NCBI RefSeq assembly: GCF_040649515.1
Contig: NZ_JBEZFP010000004.1
Coordinates: 68,498 to 132,497 of the forward strand
Length of the DNA: 64,000 bases
Origin: Yinghuangia elevatio
GTDB taxonomy: Bacteria > Actinomycetota > Actinomycetes > Streptomycetales > Streptomycetaceae
Reading direction: 5' to 3'
Position 1 is the stretch's first letter; each line of letters begins with the position of its first letter. Made by a program: the position numbers and the translations under genes. Positions 8,630 to 18,592 of this stretch are shown one piece after another. Below the pieces are notes generated by a model, which did no database searches, was not told where the DNA came from, and was given only the letters and a program-made list of their open reading frames with translations.

Positions 8630-10003
8630 ATGGCGGACACGACCGACCCGACCCGCATCGACCAGCCGCCGCCGCGCAAGCCGGCCGAGGCCGCGGGGGA
8701 CGACTCCCGCGGCCTCGGTACCGGGCGGCTGCTGGGCTGGCTGTTCCTGCTCCCGGCGCTGCTGGTGCTCGCGGTGCTGGTGGTCTATCCGATCGTCTGG
8801 ACGCTGATCCGCAGCCTTTTCGGTGCGGAAGGCTGGTCGGATTTCGCGGGGCTCGGCAACTACCAGGACCTGTTCACCGACGACGACACGTTCACCGCAC
8901 TGAAGAACAACCTCATCTGGGTGCTCGTGGTGCCCGCGGTCGTGACGGCCTTCGGGCTGGTCTTCGCGGTGCTCACCGAACGGGTGAAGTTCGCAACGGC
9001 GTTCAAGCTGGTCATCTTCATGCCGATGGCCGTCTCGATGCTTGCGGCCGGCATCATCTTCCGGCTCGTCTACGACCGCGACGCGGACAAGGGCGTGGCC
9101 AACGCCGCGCTGGTGACCGTGCACGACGCGTTCTCCGAGGGCGCGCCCTATCCCGGCGCCCGACCGCGTCCGAACGGCGGCATCGACGAGGAGGGCGGCG
9201 GCTTCATCACCGCGGCGCCGAGCGGCCCGGGCACCCCGGTGCTGCTGCCGCTCGTGGCGCTGCCCGACGACAAGATCCCGGCGGACGCCCTCCCGGCCCC
9301 GGCGGCGCCGCCCGCCACCGGACCGGCGCTGTCCGGCGTCGTGTGGCTCGACTTCAGCCGCGGCAACGTCGGCAAGCCGGGCCAGGTCGATCCGGGCGAA
9401 CGCGGCCTGCCGGGAGTGCGCGTCGAGGCGGTGCGCGACGGCCGTACGGTCGGCTCCGCGACGACCGGCACCGACGGATCCTTCACGCTCCCCGAGGAGG
9501 CCACCGCCGACGGACCCGTGCAAGTCCGGCTCGCCGAGTCGAACTTCGCCCAGTCCTTCGCCGGCTACGACTGGCTCGGCCCCAACCTCATCACCCCGGC
9601 CATCATCGGCGCGTACGTGTGGATGTGGGCGGGCTTCGCGATGGTCCTCATCGCCGCCGGCCTGGCCGCGATCCCGCGCGACGCCCTGGAGGCGGCCCGG
9701 GTCGACGGCGCCACCGAGTGGCAGGTCTTCCGCCGCGTCACCGTGCCGCTGCTGGCACCCGTGCTCGTCGTGGTGATGGTGACACTCGTCATCAACGTCC
9801 TGAAGGTCTTCGACCTCGTCTACATCATCTCGCTCGGCTCGTCGCAGAAAGAGGCCAACGTCCTCGCCCTGCAGATGTATTTGGCCTCCTTCGGCGGCGG
9901 CAACAACCAGGGCCTGGGCAGCGCGATCGGCATCGTCCTGTTCCTCCTGGTCCTGCCGGCGATGCTCTTCAACATCCGGCGCTTCCGAAGGGAGAACAAA
10001 TGA
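8630..10003 (+). CDS. Sugar ABC permease 1 with inserted extracellular SdrD_B/Cna-B-like domain
   Basis: 457 residues, much longer than the roughly 300 usual for this family. TM segments lie near 33-56, 96-120 and 126-150. After the third segment an insertion of about 150 residues (166-316) comes before the remaining segments. The EAA loop DALEAARVDGATEWQ that contacts the ATPase is intact. Residues 234-304 of the insertion read like a SdrD_B/Cna-B beta-sandwich: GVVWLDFSRGN, DPGERGLPGVRVEAV, then TGTDGSFTLPE. By topology it faces outside. Third-position GC is uniform across the insertion, so it is not a sequencing artefact or recent insert. The large P2 loop of E. coli MalF is a topological parallel, not a sequence match. 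The ATG at 8630 follows the lipoprotein stop by 23 nt. Confidence 0.85.
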   Translation: MADTTDPTRIDQPPPRKPAEAAGDDSRGLGTGRLLGWLFLLPALLVLAVLVVYPIVWTLIRSLFGAEGWSDFAGLGNYQDLFTDDDTFTALKNNLIWVLVVPAVVTAFGLVFAVLTERVKFATAFKLVIFMPMAVSMLAAGIIFRLVYDRDADKGVANAALVTVHDAFSEGAPYPGARPRPNGGIDEEGGGFITAAPSGPGTPVLLPLVALPDDKIPADALPAPAAPPATGPALSGVVWLDFSRGNVGKPGQVDPGERGLPGVRVEAVRDGRTVGSATTGTDGSFTLPEEATADGPVQVRLAESNFAQSFAGYDWLGPNLITPAIIGAYVWMWAGFAMVLIAAGLAAIPRDALEAARVDGATEWQVFRRVTVPLLAPVLVVVMVTLVINVLKVFDLVYIISLGSSQKEANVLALQMYLASFGGGNNQGLGSAIGIVLFLLVLPAMLFNIRRFRRENK

Positions 10004-10968
10004 CCGCGGGGGCAGAAGGGGCGCCGGCCGGTGGCGCGAAGGCGACCGCCACGGGCGTCGGAACTGGCCCGGAACCCGGCTCCGGAGGTCCGGAGCCGGG
10101 TGGGACGGGAGGCATCAAGCGCGGTGTCGCGTCGCGGATCGTGGCGCGGACCGGCGGCGGCGCGGTCGCGGTCGGACTGGTCCTGGTCGCGCTGTTCTGG
10201 CTGATGCCCACCTTCGGGCTGCTGGTGTCGTCGCTGCGGCCGCCGAAGGAGACCAGCACGTCCGGGTGGTGGAAGGTCTTCTCCGAGCCCGGCCAGATCA
10301 CCTGGACGAACTACGACAAGCTGCTGTCGAACGACGACATGATGCGGGCGTTCTTCAACACGATCTGGATCACGGTGCCGAGCACGCTGCTGGTGATCCT
10401 CATCGGCTCGCTCGCGGCGTACGCCTTCGCCTGGCTCGAATTCCCGGGCCGCGACTGGCTGTTCCTCATCGTCGTGGGGCTGCTCGTGGTGCCGGTGCAG
10501 GTCGCGCTCATCCCCATCTCCAAGCTGTACGGCGAGACGAACCTGTTCGGCACGATCTTCGGCGTCGTGCTGTTCCACGTCGCCTTCGGCCTGCCGTTCG
10601 CGGTGTTCCTGCTGCGCAACTACTTCGCCGGCATCCCCAAGGACCTGCTGGAGGCCGCCCGCATGGACGGCGGCACGGACCTGACGATCTTCTTCCGCGT
10701 CATCCTGCCGCTCGGCCTCCCCGCGATCGCCTCGCTGGGCATCTTCCAGTTCCTGTGGGTGTGGAACGACATGCTCATCGCGCTGATCTACGCCGACACC
10801 GACTCCGCGCCGCTGACCGTCGCGCTCCAGTCGCAGACGCGCGCGTTCGGCGCCAATATCGACGTGCTGGCGCCCGGGGCCTTCCTGTCGCTGATCGTGC
10901 CGCTGATGGTCTTCTTCGCCTTCCAGCGCTACTTCGTCCAGGGGGTGATGGCGGGCGCGGTCAAGTAG
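10000..10968 (+). CDS. Sugar ABC permease 2 (MalG-like)
   Basis: 322 residues, inner-membrane partner of the preceding permease. A Gly/Pro-rich cytoplasmic N-terminus (1-40) leads into six predicted TM segments. The EAA loop is LLEAARMDGGTDLTIFFRV, which docks the ATPase. The WVWNDMLIALIY and C-terminal FQRYFVQGVMAGAVK segments are typical of MalG/UgpE-type permeases. The start overlaps the stop of permease 1 (ATGA). The operon ends here; a purine-rich repeat follows. Confidence 0.9.
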   Translation: MTAGAEGAPAGGAKATATGVGTGPEPGSGGPEPGGTGGIKRGVASRIVARTGGGAVAVGLVLVALFWLMPTFGLLVSSLRPPKETSTSGWWKVFSEPGQITWTNYDKLLSNDDMMRAFFNTIWITVPSTLLVILIGSLAAYAFAWLEFPGRDWLFLIVVGLLVVPVQVALIPISKLYGETNLFGTIFGVVLFHVAFGLPFAVFLLRNYFAGIPKDLLEAARMDGGTDLTIFFRVILPLGLPAIASLGIFQFLWVWNDMLIALIYADTDSAPLTVALQSQTRAFGANIDVLAPGAFLSLIVPLMVFFAFQRYFVQGVMAGAVK

Positions 10969-10974
10969 GCACCC

Positions 10975-11038
10975 AGAAGCAGGAACCAGAACCAGGAACC
11001 AGAATCCGGAACCAGAAACAAGAACCAGAAACAGGAAC
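10975..11038 (+). repeat. Degenerate purine-rich tandem repeat
   Basis: About five imperfect 12-13-nt units of the type AGGAACCAGAAC between the permease stop and the AlkZ-like gene. It is unusually A-rich for the window. No coding or hairpin role is evident. Confidence 0.7.
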
Positions 11039-11084
11039 GTATATAGGAGCGTTCCGTTCCTGATTGGCTCGTAGAGTCGGTGGC

Positions 11085-12200
11085 ATGACGAACGCAGCCC
11101 CACGCACGCTCACCCTCCGCGAGCTCAACCGCGCCACCCTCGCGCGGCAGCACCTGCTGGAACGCGTACGCATGCCCGCGCTCGACATGGTCCGCCACCT
11201 CGCCGGGCTCCAGGCCCAGCACCCGACCTCGTCCTACTTCACGCTCTGGACGCGCATCGCCGACTTCGACCCCGAGGAACTGGTCGGGCTCATGACCGGC
11301 CGTCAGGTCGTCCGTATCGCGCTCATGCGCTCGACCATCCACACCGTCACGGCGGACGACGCGCTCGCCTGGCGGCCGCTGCTGCTTCCCGTCATGGAGC
11401 GCATGTACAAGTCGTCGCACTCGCGCCGGACGGCCGGTGCGGACCGCGACGAACTCACCGCGACAGGACGCGCGTTCATCGAGGCGGAGCCGCGTACCTT
11501 CGCCGAGGTCGGCACGCACCTCGGGGCGCGCTGGCCGGACGCGCAGCCGTCCGCGCTGTCGGCCGCCCTGCGTACGTGGGCGCCGCTCGTCCAGGTGCCC
11601 CCGCGCGGCCTGTGGGGGCGCAGCGGGGCCGTCGCGCACACCACGCTGGAGCACTGGCTTGGCCGACCACTGGAGGCCGAGCCGTCGGTCGACGCCATGG
11701 TGCTGCGCTGCGTCGCCGCGCTCGGCCCGATGTCGGTCAAGGACGTGCAGGTGTGGTGCGGGCTCACCCGCCTCAAGGAGGTCCTGGAGCGCCTGCGGCC
11801 CCAACTGACCACCTTCCGCGACGAGAACGGCCGCGAACTGTTCGACCTGCCCGACGCCCCGCGCCCGGCCGCGGACACCCCGGCGCCCGTACGCTTCCTC
11901 GCCGACTTCGACAACATCTTCCTCTCCCACGACGACCGCTCCCGCGTGGTCACGAAGGAATGGCAGCAGTGGGGCATGGACCAGGGCAACATGCTCTGGG
12001 GCGGCCTGCTGGTCGACGGGTTCGGCCGGGCCGCGTGGCGGATCGAGCGTACGAAGGACACCGCCACGCTGCTGATCTCCTCCGGTCCCGAGCCGAGGAA
12101 CGCCCTCAAGGCGCAGCGCGGCGCGATCGAGGACGAAGGCCGCCGCCTGCTCGCCTTCGCCGCCCAGGACCGCGACAAGCACGACATCGTGTACGCCTGA
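11085..12200 (+). CDS. Winged-helix HTH_42 (AlkZ/YcaQ-like) protein, possible DNA glycosylase
   Basis: 371 residues, matching the family of winged-helix proteins that includes AlkZ and YcaQ, monofunctional glycosylases that excise bulky or crosslinked N-alkyl purines. The segment AGLQAQHP (Q43-A-Q45) fits the catalytic Gln-x-Gln motif reported for AlkZ. Later family features include MRSTIHTVTADDALAWRPLL, the HDDRSRV segment and a C-terminal GPEP region. The ATG at 11085 starts MTNAAPRTLTLRELNRATL, as expected for the family. AlkZ enzymes are often self-resistance genes beside genotoxin clusters; none is visible here, so a general repair role is equally likely. The gene converges on the amino acid ABC operon across a stem-loop. 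Confidence 0.8.
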   Translation: MTNAAPRTLTLRELNRATLARQHLLERVRMPALDMVRHLAGLQAQHPTSSYFTLWTRIADFDPEELVGLMTGRQVVRIALMRSTIHTVTADDALAWRPLLLPVMERMYKSSHSRRTAGADRDELTATGRAFIEAEPRTFAEVGTHLGARWPDAQPSALSAALRTWAPLVQVPPRGLWGRSGAVAHTTLEHWLGRPLEAEPSVDAMVLRCVAALGPMSVKDVQVWCGLTRLKEVLERLRPQLTTFRDENGRELFDLPDAPRPAADTPAPVRFLADFDNIFLSHDDRSRVVTKEWQQWGMDQGNMLWGGLLVDGFGRAAWRIERTKDTATLLISSGPEPRNALKAQRGAIEDEGRRLLAFAAQDRDKHDIVYA

Positions 12201-12251
12201 CGCCTGACGCCTGACACGCGGCGCGCCCGGCAGCGCCCCCGGACACGCGTA

Positions 12252-12277
12252 CGGGGCGCCCCGACCGGGACGCCCCG
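12252..12277. terminator. Bidirectional stem-loop between convergent genes
   Basis: CGGGGCGCCCC and GGGACGCCCCG form an 11-bp stem with one C/A mismatch and a GACC loop, between the AlkZ-like gene (+) and the amino acid ABC ATPase gene (-). Confidence 0.6.
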
Positions 12278-12296
12278 CACACCAACCCACCTACGG

Positions 12297-13072
<776 letters not shown>

Positions 13073-13076
<4 letters not shown>

Positions 13077-14026
13077 GAGCGCGGCACCTCCGGGCGGCGC
13101 AGCGAGAACGCCATGCGTTTGATCTTCTGGATCGGCGTGTCCGGCAGGCTCCGCAGCGATCCCTTTGCGTAGTGCCGCTCCAGGTAGAACTGGCCGATGC
13201 TGAACACCGACGTCAGGATCAGGTACCAGACCGACGCCACCAGCATCATCTCGATGACCGCCAGTGAACTGGAGGAGATGTCGGTGCTGCGCTTGTAGAG
13301 CTCGTTGTACTGCGCGACGAAGGCGAGCGACGACGTCTTGAGCATGTTGATGTACTCGTTGCCGGTCGGCGGGATGATCACGCGCATGGCCTGCGGCAGT
13401 ACCACGCGCTGCATGGTCTTGCGCTTGCTCATGCCGAGCGCGTGCGACGCCTCGCTCTGGCCTTCGTCCACCGACTGGATGCCGGCCCGCACGATCTCCG
13501 CCATGTACGCGGCCTCGTTGAGCCCGAGGCCGAGCAGCGCGGCGAGGAACGGGGTCATGAACGTGTTCATGGGCTCGCTGTAGAACCCGAGGTTGAAGTT
13601 CGGGAAGACCAGCGACAGGTTCCACCAGATGGTGAGCTGCACGATGACCGGCGTGCCGCGGAAGATCCAGATGTATCCCCAGGCGACGGAGCGCAGTAGC
13701 GGGTTGTCGGAAAGGCGCATGACCGCGAGGACCACGCCGAGGACGACACCGAGGATCATCGAGCACACGCTGATGAGGAGGGTGTTGCCGGCACCTTCGA
13801 GGATCGTGTCGAACGTCAGGTACTCGCCGACCGTGTCCCAGTTGATGTTGGCGGTCGCGAAGGCGTTGACCAGCAGGCCCAGGAGGCCGAGGACGACTAC
13901 CGCGCCGGCCCAACGACCGTAGTGCCGTACTGGGATCGCCTTGATCGGGACAGGGCCGGCGACGATGGCCGGGCCGGAGCCGGCCGGCGTCTTGCCGGCC
14001 GGCTCCTTGTCACTGGAGGGGGGCAC
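13073..14026 (-). CDS. Polar amino acid ABC transporter permease (HEQRO/GlnP type)
   Basis: 317 residues. A long hydrophilic N-terminus (about 1-38) is followed by TM segments and the family signature GNTLLISVCSMILG, WIFRGTPVIVQL, and an EAA-like loop SEASHALGMSKRKTMQRV with the VVLPQAMRVIIPP segment that binds the ATPase. Only one permease is present, so the channel is probably a homodimer, unlike the two-permease gluABCD operon of corynebacteria. The start lies 28 nt after the binding-protein stop. Confidence 0.9.
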
Positions 14027-14053
14027 CGGGGATGACCTTTCGGAGCCGGCGGA

Positions 14054-15034
14054 TCAGGAGCCGCCGTTGATCTTGACCTCGGTGACCGCGCCCTGCTTGA
14101 CGTTCCACTTCTCGAGGATCTTGCCGTAGGTGCCGTCTGCGATCAGCTGCTCGACGGCCTCCTTGACGACGTCGCGCAGCTGGCTGTTGTTCTTCGCGAC
14201 GCCGATGCCGTACGGGCCGGGATCGATCTGCTCGCCGACGACCTCGAAGTCGTTGCCGTCGCCGCCGGTCTGCGCCGCGTAGGCGGCGACCGGGAAGTCG
14301 CTGATGTCGGCGGCCGCGGCGCCCTGCTTGACGCGCAACAGGGCTTCGTTGTCGTGCTCGTAGGCCTGGATCGTGATGGCGCCCTTGCCGTCCGCCTTGC
14401 ACTTGTCGCTCTGCTTGTTGGCGGTCTCCTCGTGCGTGGTCGCCTTCTGCAGTGCGACGGTCTTGCCGCAGAGGTCGTCGAGGGTCTTGATGTTCTGCGG
14501 GTTGCCCTTCTTCACCAGGATCGAGCCGCCGGCGTTGAAGTAGTCGACGAAGTCGATGCCGTCGCCGACTTTCTTGCCCTCGTCCATGCCGGTCTGGCGG
14601 TCCTTGTTGTCGCTCATCGCCGACATGATCAGGTCGATGCGCTTGGAGTCGAGCCCCGTGATGAGCGAACCGAAGGTCATGTCCTCGATCTCCACCTTGA
14701 CGCCGAGCTTCTCGCCGATGGCCTTGGCGAGGTCGATGTCGAAGCCGATGAAGGTCTTGCCGTCCTTGTCCTTGAACTCGACGGGCGGGTACGCGACCTC
14801 GGAGCCGATCTTGACGACCTTGGAGTCCTGGTACTGCTTCGGGAGCTTGACGAACAGCGCGCCGCCGGCCGGCGGCGCCGACGCACCCGCCGAAGTGGGG
14901 GCGGTGCCGCCGGACGGGGTGGACTTGACGTCGTCCTTCTTGTCGTCGTCGCCGCAACCGGTGAGCAGGAGCGCTCCGGCCACAAGCACGGCGCCGGCCG
15001 CGAGGGTACGGCGACGCGCCGAGAGTGCAGTCAT
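14054..15034 (-). CDS. Amino acid-binding lipoprotein (ABC importer, GluB/GlnH type)
   Basis: 326 residues. The signal peptide ends in lipobox LTGC with C27 lipidated, followed by an Asp/Lys linker. The solute-binding protein family 3 fold is recognisable from KIGSEVAYPPVEFKD, FIGFDIDLAKAIGEKLGV and the C-terminal PYGIGVAKNNSQLRD. It captures a polar amino acid outside the membrane for the permease downstream. ATG at 15034 is preferred because GGAGGACC lies just upstream; an in-frame start 24 codons earlier lacks a ribosome site. Confidence 0.9.
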   Translation of the reverse strand: MTALSARRRTLAAGAVLVAGALLLTGCGDDDKKDDVKSTPSGGTAPTSAGASAPPAGGALFVKLPKQYQDSKVVKIGSEVAYPPVEFKDKDGKTFIGFDIDLAKAIGEKLGVKVEIEDMTFGSLITGLDSKRIDLIMSAMSDNKDRQTGMDEGKKVGDGIDFVDYFNAGGSILVKKGNPQNIKTLDDLCGKTVALQKATTHEETANKQSDKCKADGKGAITIQAYEHDNEALLRVKQGAAAADISDFPVAAYAAQTGGDGNDFEVVGEQIDPGPYGIGVAKNNSQLRDVVKEAVEQLIADGTYGKILEKWNVKQGAVTEVKINGGS

Positions 15035-15319
15035 CGAGGGTCCTCCATGGGGAAGCGGATCAGCCGACCGGGACGGGTCGTGCGTGAAAAAGATCGATAC
15101 GGACACTTGTTGTCCGTGCCGAGATCACGACGCAGTTTCCCATCATGTGGACCTCAGATGGGATGCCAGTCATGTCAAATTCACATAACGGATGACGCGC
15201 GTAGCTGCGTGATCATAGGGCCTCGGGAGCGGAATCCTACTCTCCAGTAGTCCTGTGGCCCGACATTGACCCGCTGTGAGAACTCCGCGTACCGCTCCCG
15301 CGGACCGACCGCTCGAACG

Positions 15320-15359
15320 CCGGAGGGCCCGGAACGCGGATGCGTTCCGGGCCCTCCGG
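15320..15359 (-). terminator. Strong stem-loop downstream of aceE
   Basis: An 18-bp perfect stem (15320-15337 with 15342-15359) around a GGAT loop, 27 nt beyond the aceE stop in its direction of transcription. The rest of the 15035-15386 gap holds the amino acid operon leader; TGTCAA at 15173-15178 reads TTGACA on the minus strand and may be its -35. Confidence 0.8.
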
Positions 15360-15386
15360 CGGTGCCGTGCGCTGATGTCGTGCCGG

Positions 15387-18137
15387 TTACGCGTCTCCGC
15401 CCACCGTGCCGACGCCCGCGGCCTTCACGTCGAGGATCTGGTAGCGGTCGATGGCCTTCTTGACCGTCGCCGCGTCCACCTCGCCGCGGCGGGCGAGCTC
15501 GGAGAGCACGCCCACGACGACCGACTCGGCGTCCACGTGGAAGTACCGCCGCGCCGCGCCGCGGGTGTCCGCGAAACCGAAGCCGTCGGTCCCGAGCGAC
15601 GCGTAGTCGGACGGCACCCAGCGGGCGATCTGGTCCGGCACCGAGCGCATCCAGTCGGAGACCGCGATGACCGGACCCGGCTTGCCGTCCAGCACCTGCT
15701 GGACGTACGGGATCCGCGGCTCCTCCTCCGGGTGCAGCAGGTTGTGCTCCTCGCACTCCACCGCCTCGCGGCGCAGCTCGTTCCACGAGGTCGCGGACCA
15801 CACGTCGGCGACGACGTTCCACTCATCGGCGAGCATGCGCTGCGCGTCGAGTGCCCACGGCAGGCCGACGCCGGACGCCAGGATCTGGGCGCGGAGCGCG
15901 CCGTCCCGCGGCTCGCCCTCCTTGAGCCGGTAGAGGCCCTTGAGGATGCCCTCGACGTCCACGCCCTCCGGCTCGGCCGGCTGGTCGATCGGCTCGTTGT
16001 AGACGGTGATGTAGTAGAAGACGTCCTCGCCGTGCGGGTGCTCGTCGGACGAGCCGTACATGCGCCGCAGGCCGTCCTTGACGATGTGCGCGATCTCGAA
16101 CGCGTAGGCCGGGTCGTACGCCACGACCGCCGGGTTCGTGGACGCCAGCAGGTGCGAGTGCCCGTCCGCGTGCTGGAGGCCCTCGCCGGTGAGTGTGGTG
16201 CGTCCCGCCGTCGCGCCCAGCACGAAGCCACGCGCGAGCTGGTCGGCCATCTGCCAGAACTGGTCGCCGGTGCGCTGGAACCCGAACATCGAGTAGAAGA
16301 CGTACACCGGGATCATCGGCTCGCCGTGCGTCGAGTACGACGAACCGGCGGCGATCAGCGACGCGGTGCAGCCCGCCTCCGAGATGCCCTCGTGCAGCAT
16401 CTGACCGCTCGACGACTCCTTGTAGGAGAGCAGCAGTTCGCGGTCCACGGCCTCGTACGTCTGGCCGTGCGGGTTGTAGATCTTGGCGGTCGGGAACATC
16501 GCGTCCATGCCGAACGTGCGGTACTCGTCCGGCGCGATCGGCACGAAGCGCTTGCCGATCTCGGAGTCGCGCATGAGGTCCTTGAGCAGCCGCACGAAGG
16601 CCATCGTGGTGGCCATCGGCTGCCGCGCGCCCTTCTTGATCGGCGCGTAGACGTCGTCGCCGGGCAGCTTGACCGGCTTGGCGCGCACGATCCGCTGCGG
16701 CATGGTCCCGCCGAGCGCCGCGCGGCGCTCCATCATGTACTCCATCTCCTCGGACTTCTCGCCCGGGTGGAAGTACGGCGGGACGTCGGCCTCCAGGTCC
16801 TTGTCCGAGATCGGCAGGTACAGCCGGTCGCGGAACATCTTGAGGTCGGCCTTGGTGAGCTTCTTCATCTGGTGCGTCGCGTTGCGGCTCTCGAAGTTCG
16901 GACCGAGGGTCCAGCCCTTCACCGTCTGCGCGAGGATCACGGTCGGCTGGCCGGTGTGCTCACGGGCCGCCTTGAACGCCGCGTACACCTTGCGGTAGTC
17001 GTGCCCGCCGCGGCCGAGCTTGACCAGCTCGTCGTCGGTCAGGTGCGCGACCATCTTGCGCAGGCGCGCGTCGTCGCCGAAGAAGTGCTCGCGGGCGTAC
17101 GCGCCGGACTCCACGGCGTACGTCTGGAACTGGCCGTCGGGGGTCGTGTTCATCTTGTTGACGAGCACGCCGTCGGTGTCCTGCGCGAGCAGGGAGTCCC
17201 ACGAGCGGTCCCACACGACCTTGATCACGTTCCAGCCGGCGCCGCGGAAGTACGACTCCAGCTCCTGGATGATCTTGCCGTTGCCGCGTACCGGGCCGTC
17301 GAGGCGCTGCAGGTTGCAGTTGATGACGAACGTGAGGTTGTCCAACTCCTCACGGGCCGCCAGACCGATGTTGCCCAGCGACTCCGGCTCGTCCATCTCG
17401 CCGTCGCCGAGGAACGCCCACACGTGGCTGCGCGAGGTGTCCTTGATGTTGCGGTTGTGCAGGTAGCGGTTGAACCGCGCCTGGTAGATCGCGCCGAGGG
17501 GGCCGAGGCCCATCGAGACGGTCGGGAACTCCCAGAAGTCCGGCATGAGCCGCGGGTGCGGGTACGACGAGAGACCGTACGGCGCCTGCGAGTGCTCCTG
17601 GCGGAAGCCGTCGAGGTGCTGCTCGGTGAGCCGGCCCTCGAGGAACGCACGGGCGTAGATGCCGGGGGCGGCGTGGCCCTGGAAGAAGATCTGGTCGCCG
17701 CTCTCGCCGTGGTCCTTGCCGCGGAAGAAGTGGTTGAACCCGACCTCGTAGAGGCTCGCGGACGAGGCGTACGTCGCGATGTGGCCGCCCACACCCAGTC
17801 CGGGGCGGTTGGCGCGCGACACCATGATCGCGGCGTTCCAGCGCACGAAGGCGCGGATGCGGCGCTCGATGTCCTCGTCGCCGGGGAACCACGGCTCGCT
17901 CTCCGGCGGGATCGTGTTGATGTAGTCGGTGCTGCGCAGGGCAGGCACGCCGACCTGCCGCTCGCGGGCGCGTTCGAGCAGCTTGAGCATGATGTAGCGG
18001 GCGCGCTGCCGCCCCTGCTCGTTGATGACGGAATCCAGCGACTCCAGCCACTCGCCGGTTTCGCTCGGGTCGATGTCCGGCAGCTGGCTCGGCAGGCCGT
18101 CACTGATGATCGAGAAGCGCTCTCGTCCGGATGCCAC
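15387..18137 (-). CDS. aceE: Pyruvate dehydrogenase E1 component, homodimeric (AceE)
   Basis: 916 residues, the usual length for actinobacterial AceE. It decarboxylates pyruvate with thiamine diphosphate and reductively acetylates the lipoyl domain of E2, linking glycolysis to the TCA cycle. The thiamine motif GDGEMDEPES...NLTFVINCN, the RPGLGVGGHIATYASSASLY segment, HPRLMPDFWEFPTVSMGLGP and the C-terminal SDWMRSVPDQIA are typical. The GTG at 18137 is chosen over upstream ATGs (18152, 18173): AAGGA lies 6 nt before it and it gives the N-terminus ASGRERFSI...GLPSQ that aligns with streptomycete AceE. E2 and E3 are not adjacent, as usual in this group. A palindrome lies about 150 nt upstream. 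Confidence 0.96.
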   Translation of the reverse strand: MASGRERFSIISDGLPSQLPDIDPSETGEWLESLDSVINEQGRQRARYIMLKLLERARERQVGVPALRSTDYINTIPPESEPWFPGDEDIERRIRAFVRWNAAIMVSRANRPGLGVGGHIATYASSASLYEVGFNHFFRGKDHGESGDQIFFQGHAAPGIYARAFLEGRLTEQHLDGFRQEHSQAPYGLSSYPHPRLMPDFWEFPTVSMGLGPLGAIYQARFNRYLHNRNIKDTSRSHVWAFLGDGEMDEPESLGNIGLAAREELDNLTFVINCNLQRLDGPVRGNGKIIQELESYFRGAGWNVIKVVWDRSWDSLLAQDTDGVLVNKMNTTPDGQFQTYAVESGAYAREHFFGDDARLRKMVAHLTDDELVKLGRGGHDYRKVYAAFKAAREHTGQPTVILAQTVKGWTLGPNFESRNATHQMKKLTKADLKMFRDRLYLPISDKDLEADVPPYFHPGEKSEEMEYMMERRAALGGTMPQRIVRAKPVKLPGDDVYAPIKKGARQPMATTMAFVRLLKDLMRDSEIGKRFVPIAPDEYRTFGMDAMFPTAKIYNPHGQTYEAVDRELLLSYKESSSGQMLHEGISEAGCTASLIAAGSSYSTHGEPMIPVYVFYSMFGFQRTGDQFWQMADQLARGFVLGATAGRTTLTGEGLQHADGHSHLLASTNPAVVAYDPAYAFEIAHIVKDGLRRMYGSSDEHPHGEDVFYYITVYNEPIDQPAEPEGVDVEGILKGLYRLKEGEPRDGALRAQILASGVGLPWALDAQRMLADEWNVVADVWSATSWNELRREAVECEEHNLLHPEEEPRIPYVQQVLDGKPGPVIAVSDWMRSVPDQIARWVPSDYASLGTDGFGFADTRGAARRYFHVDAESVVVGVLSELARRGEVDAATVKKAIDRYQILDVKAAGVGTVGGDA

Positions 18138-18283
18138 GCTGTTCCTTCGCATATCGGTAGATGTTGCGATCATCGGCCGGGCGCGAAATGTCCGAATTTC
18201 TTCGGCCGCTTCGCACATCGGCCGCCACTGAGCGGTGTCGCGCCGCCTCCATCGTGGTACCCGGACGTCGTATCCGTCATCTC

Positions 18284-18295
18284 TACCGATCGGTA
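18284..18295. promoter_or_regulatory. Palindrome upstream of aceE, candidate operator
   Basis: TACCGATCGGTA is a perfect 12-bp palindrome about 150 nt before the aceE start. A related sequence, ATCGGTAGAT (18153-18162), lies near the start. Such sites suit TetR-type dimers; the regulator is unknown. Confidence 0.4.
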
Positions 18296-18592
18296 ATGAA
18301 CCCGGCTGGTGCTGGTCTTAGCGCCCAGACGTGCTCATCCCTGCCGTATCGATCTCGTGGATCCGTATCACTCTTTCTCCGGCTACCGCGACAAGGGGCG
18401 GCGATGCCCTGACTCCGGCTGTCGCCGGACGCCACACGCGGCGGCACGCGGGTACGGGGTAACCGCATCCGCGAACCATCAAGAAGATTACGCCCGGAGT
18501 CTTTCGCGGACCGCACCGGCGTAGTTGTCTGGGAGGTGTATGGATGCCGTGAGGGGGGACACAGCGGGGCATCCTCGGCGGAAGGAGATCCG

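Noticed and set aside
10000..10120. Frameshift between the two sugar permeases
   Set aside because: The overlap is a normal ATGA coupling; both frames have complete domains.
15276..18296. A 1006-codon open frame on the plus strand, opposite aceE
   Set aside because: It is the antisense shadow of aceE, caused by the lack of stops in GC-rich complements; its translation is Arg/Val/His-rich with no family features.
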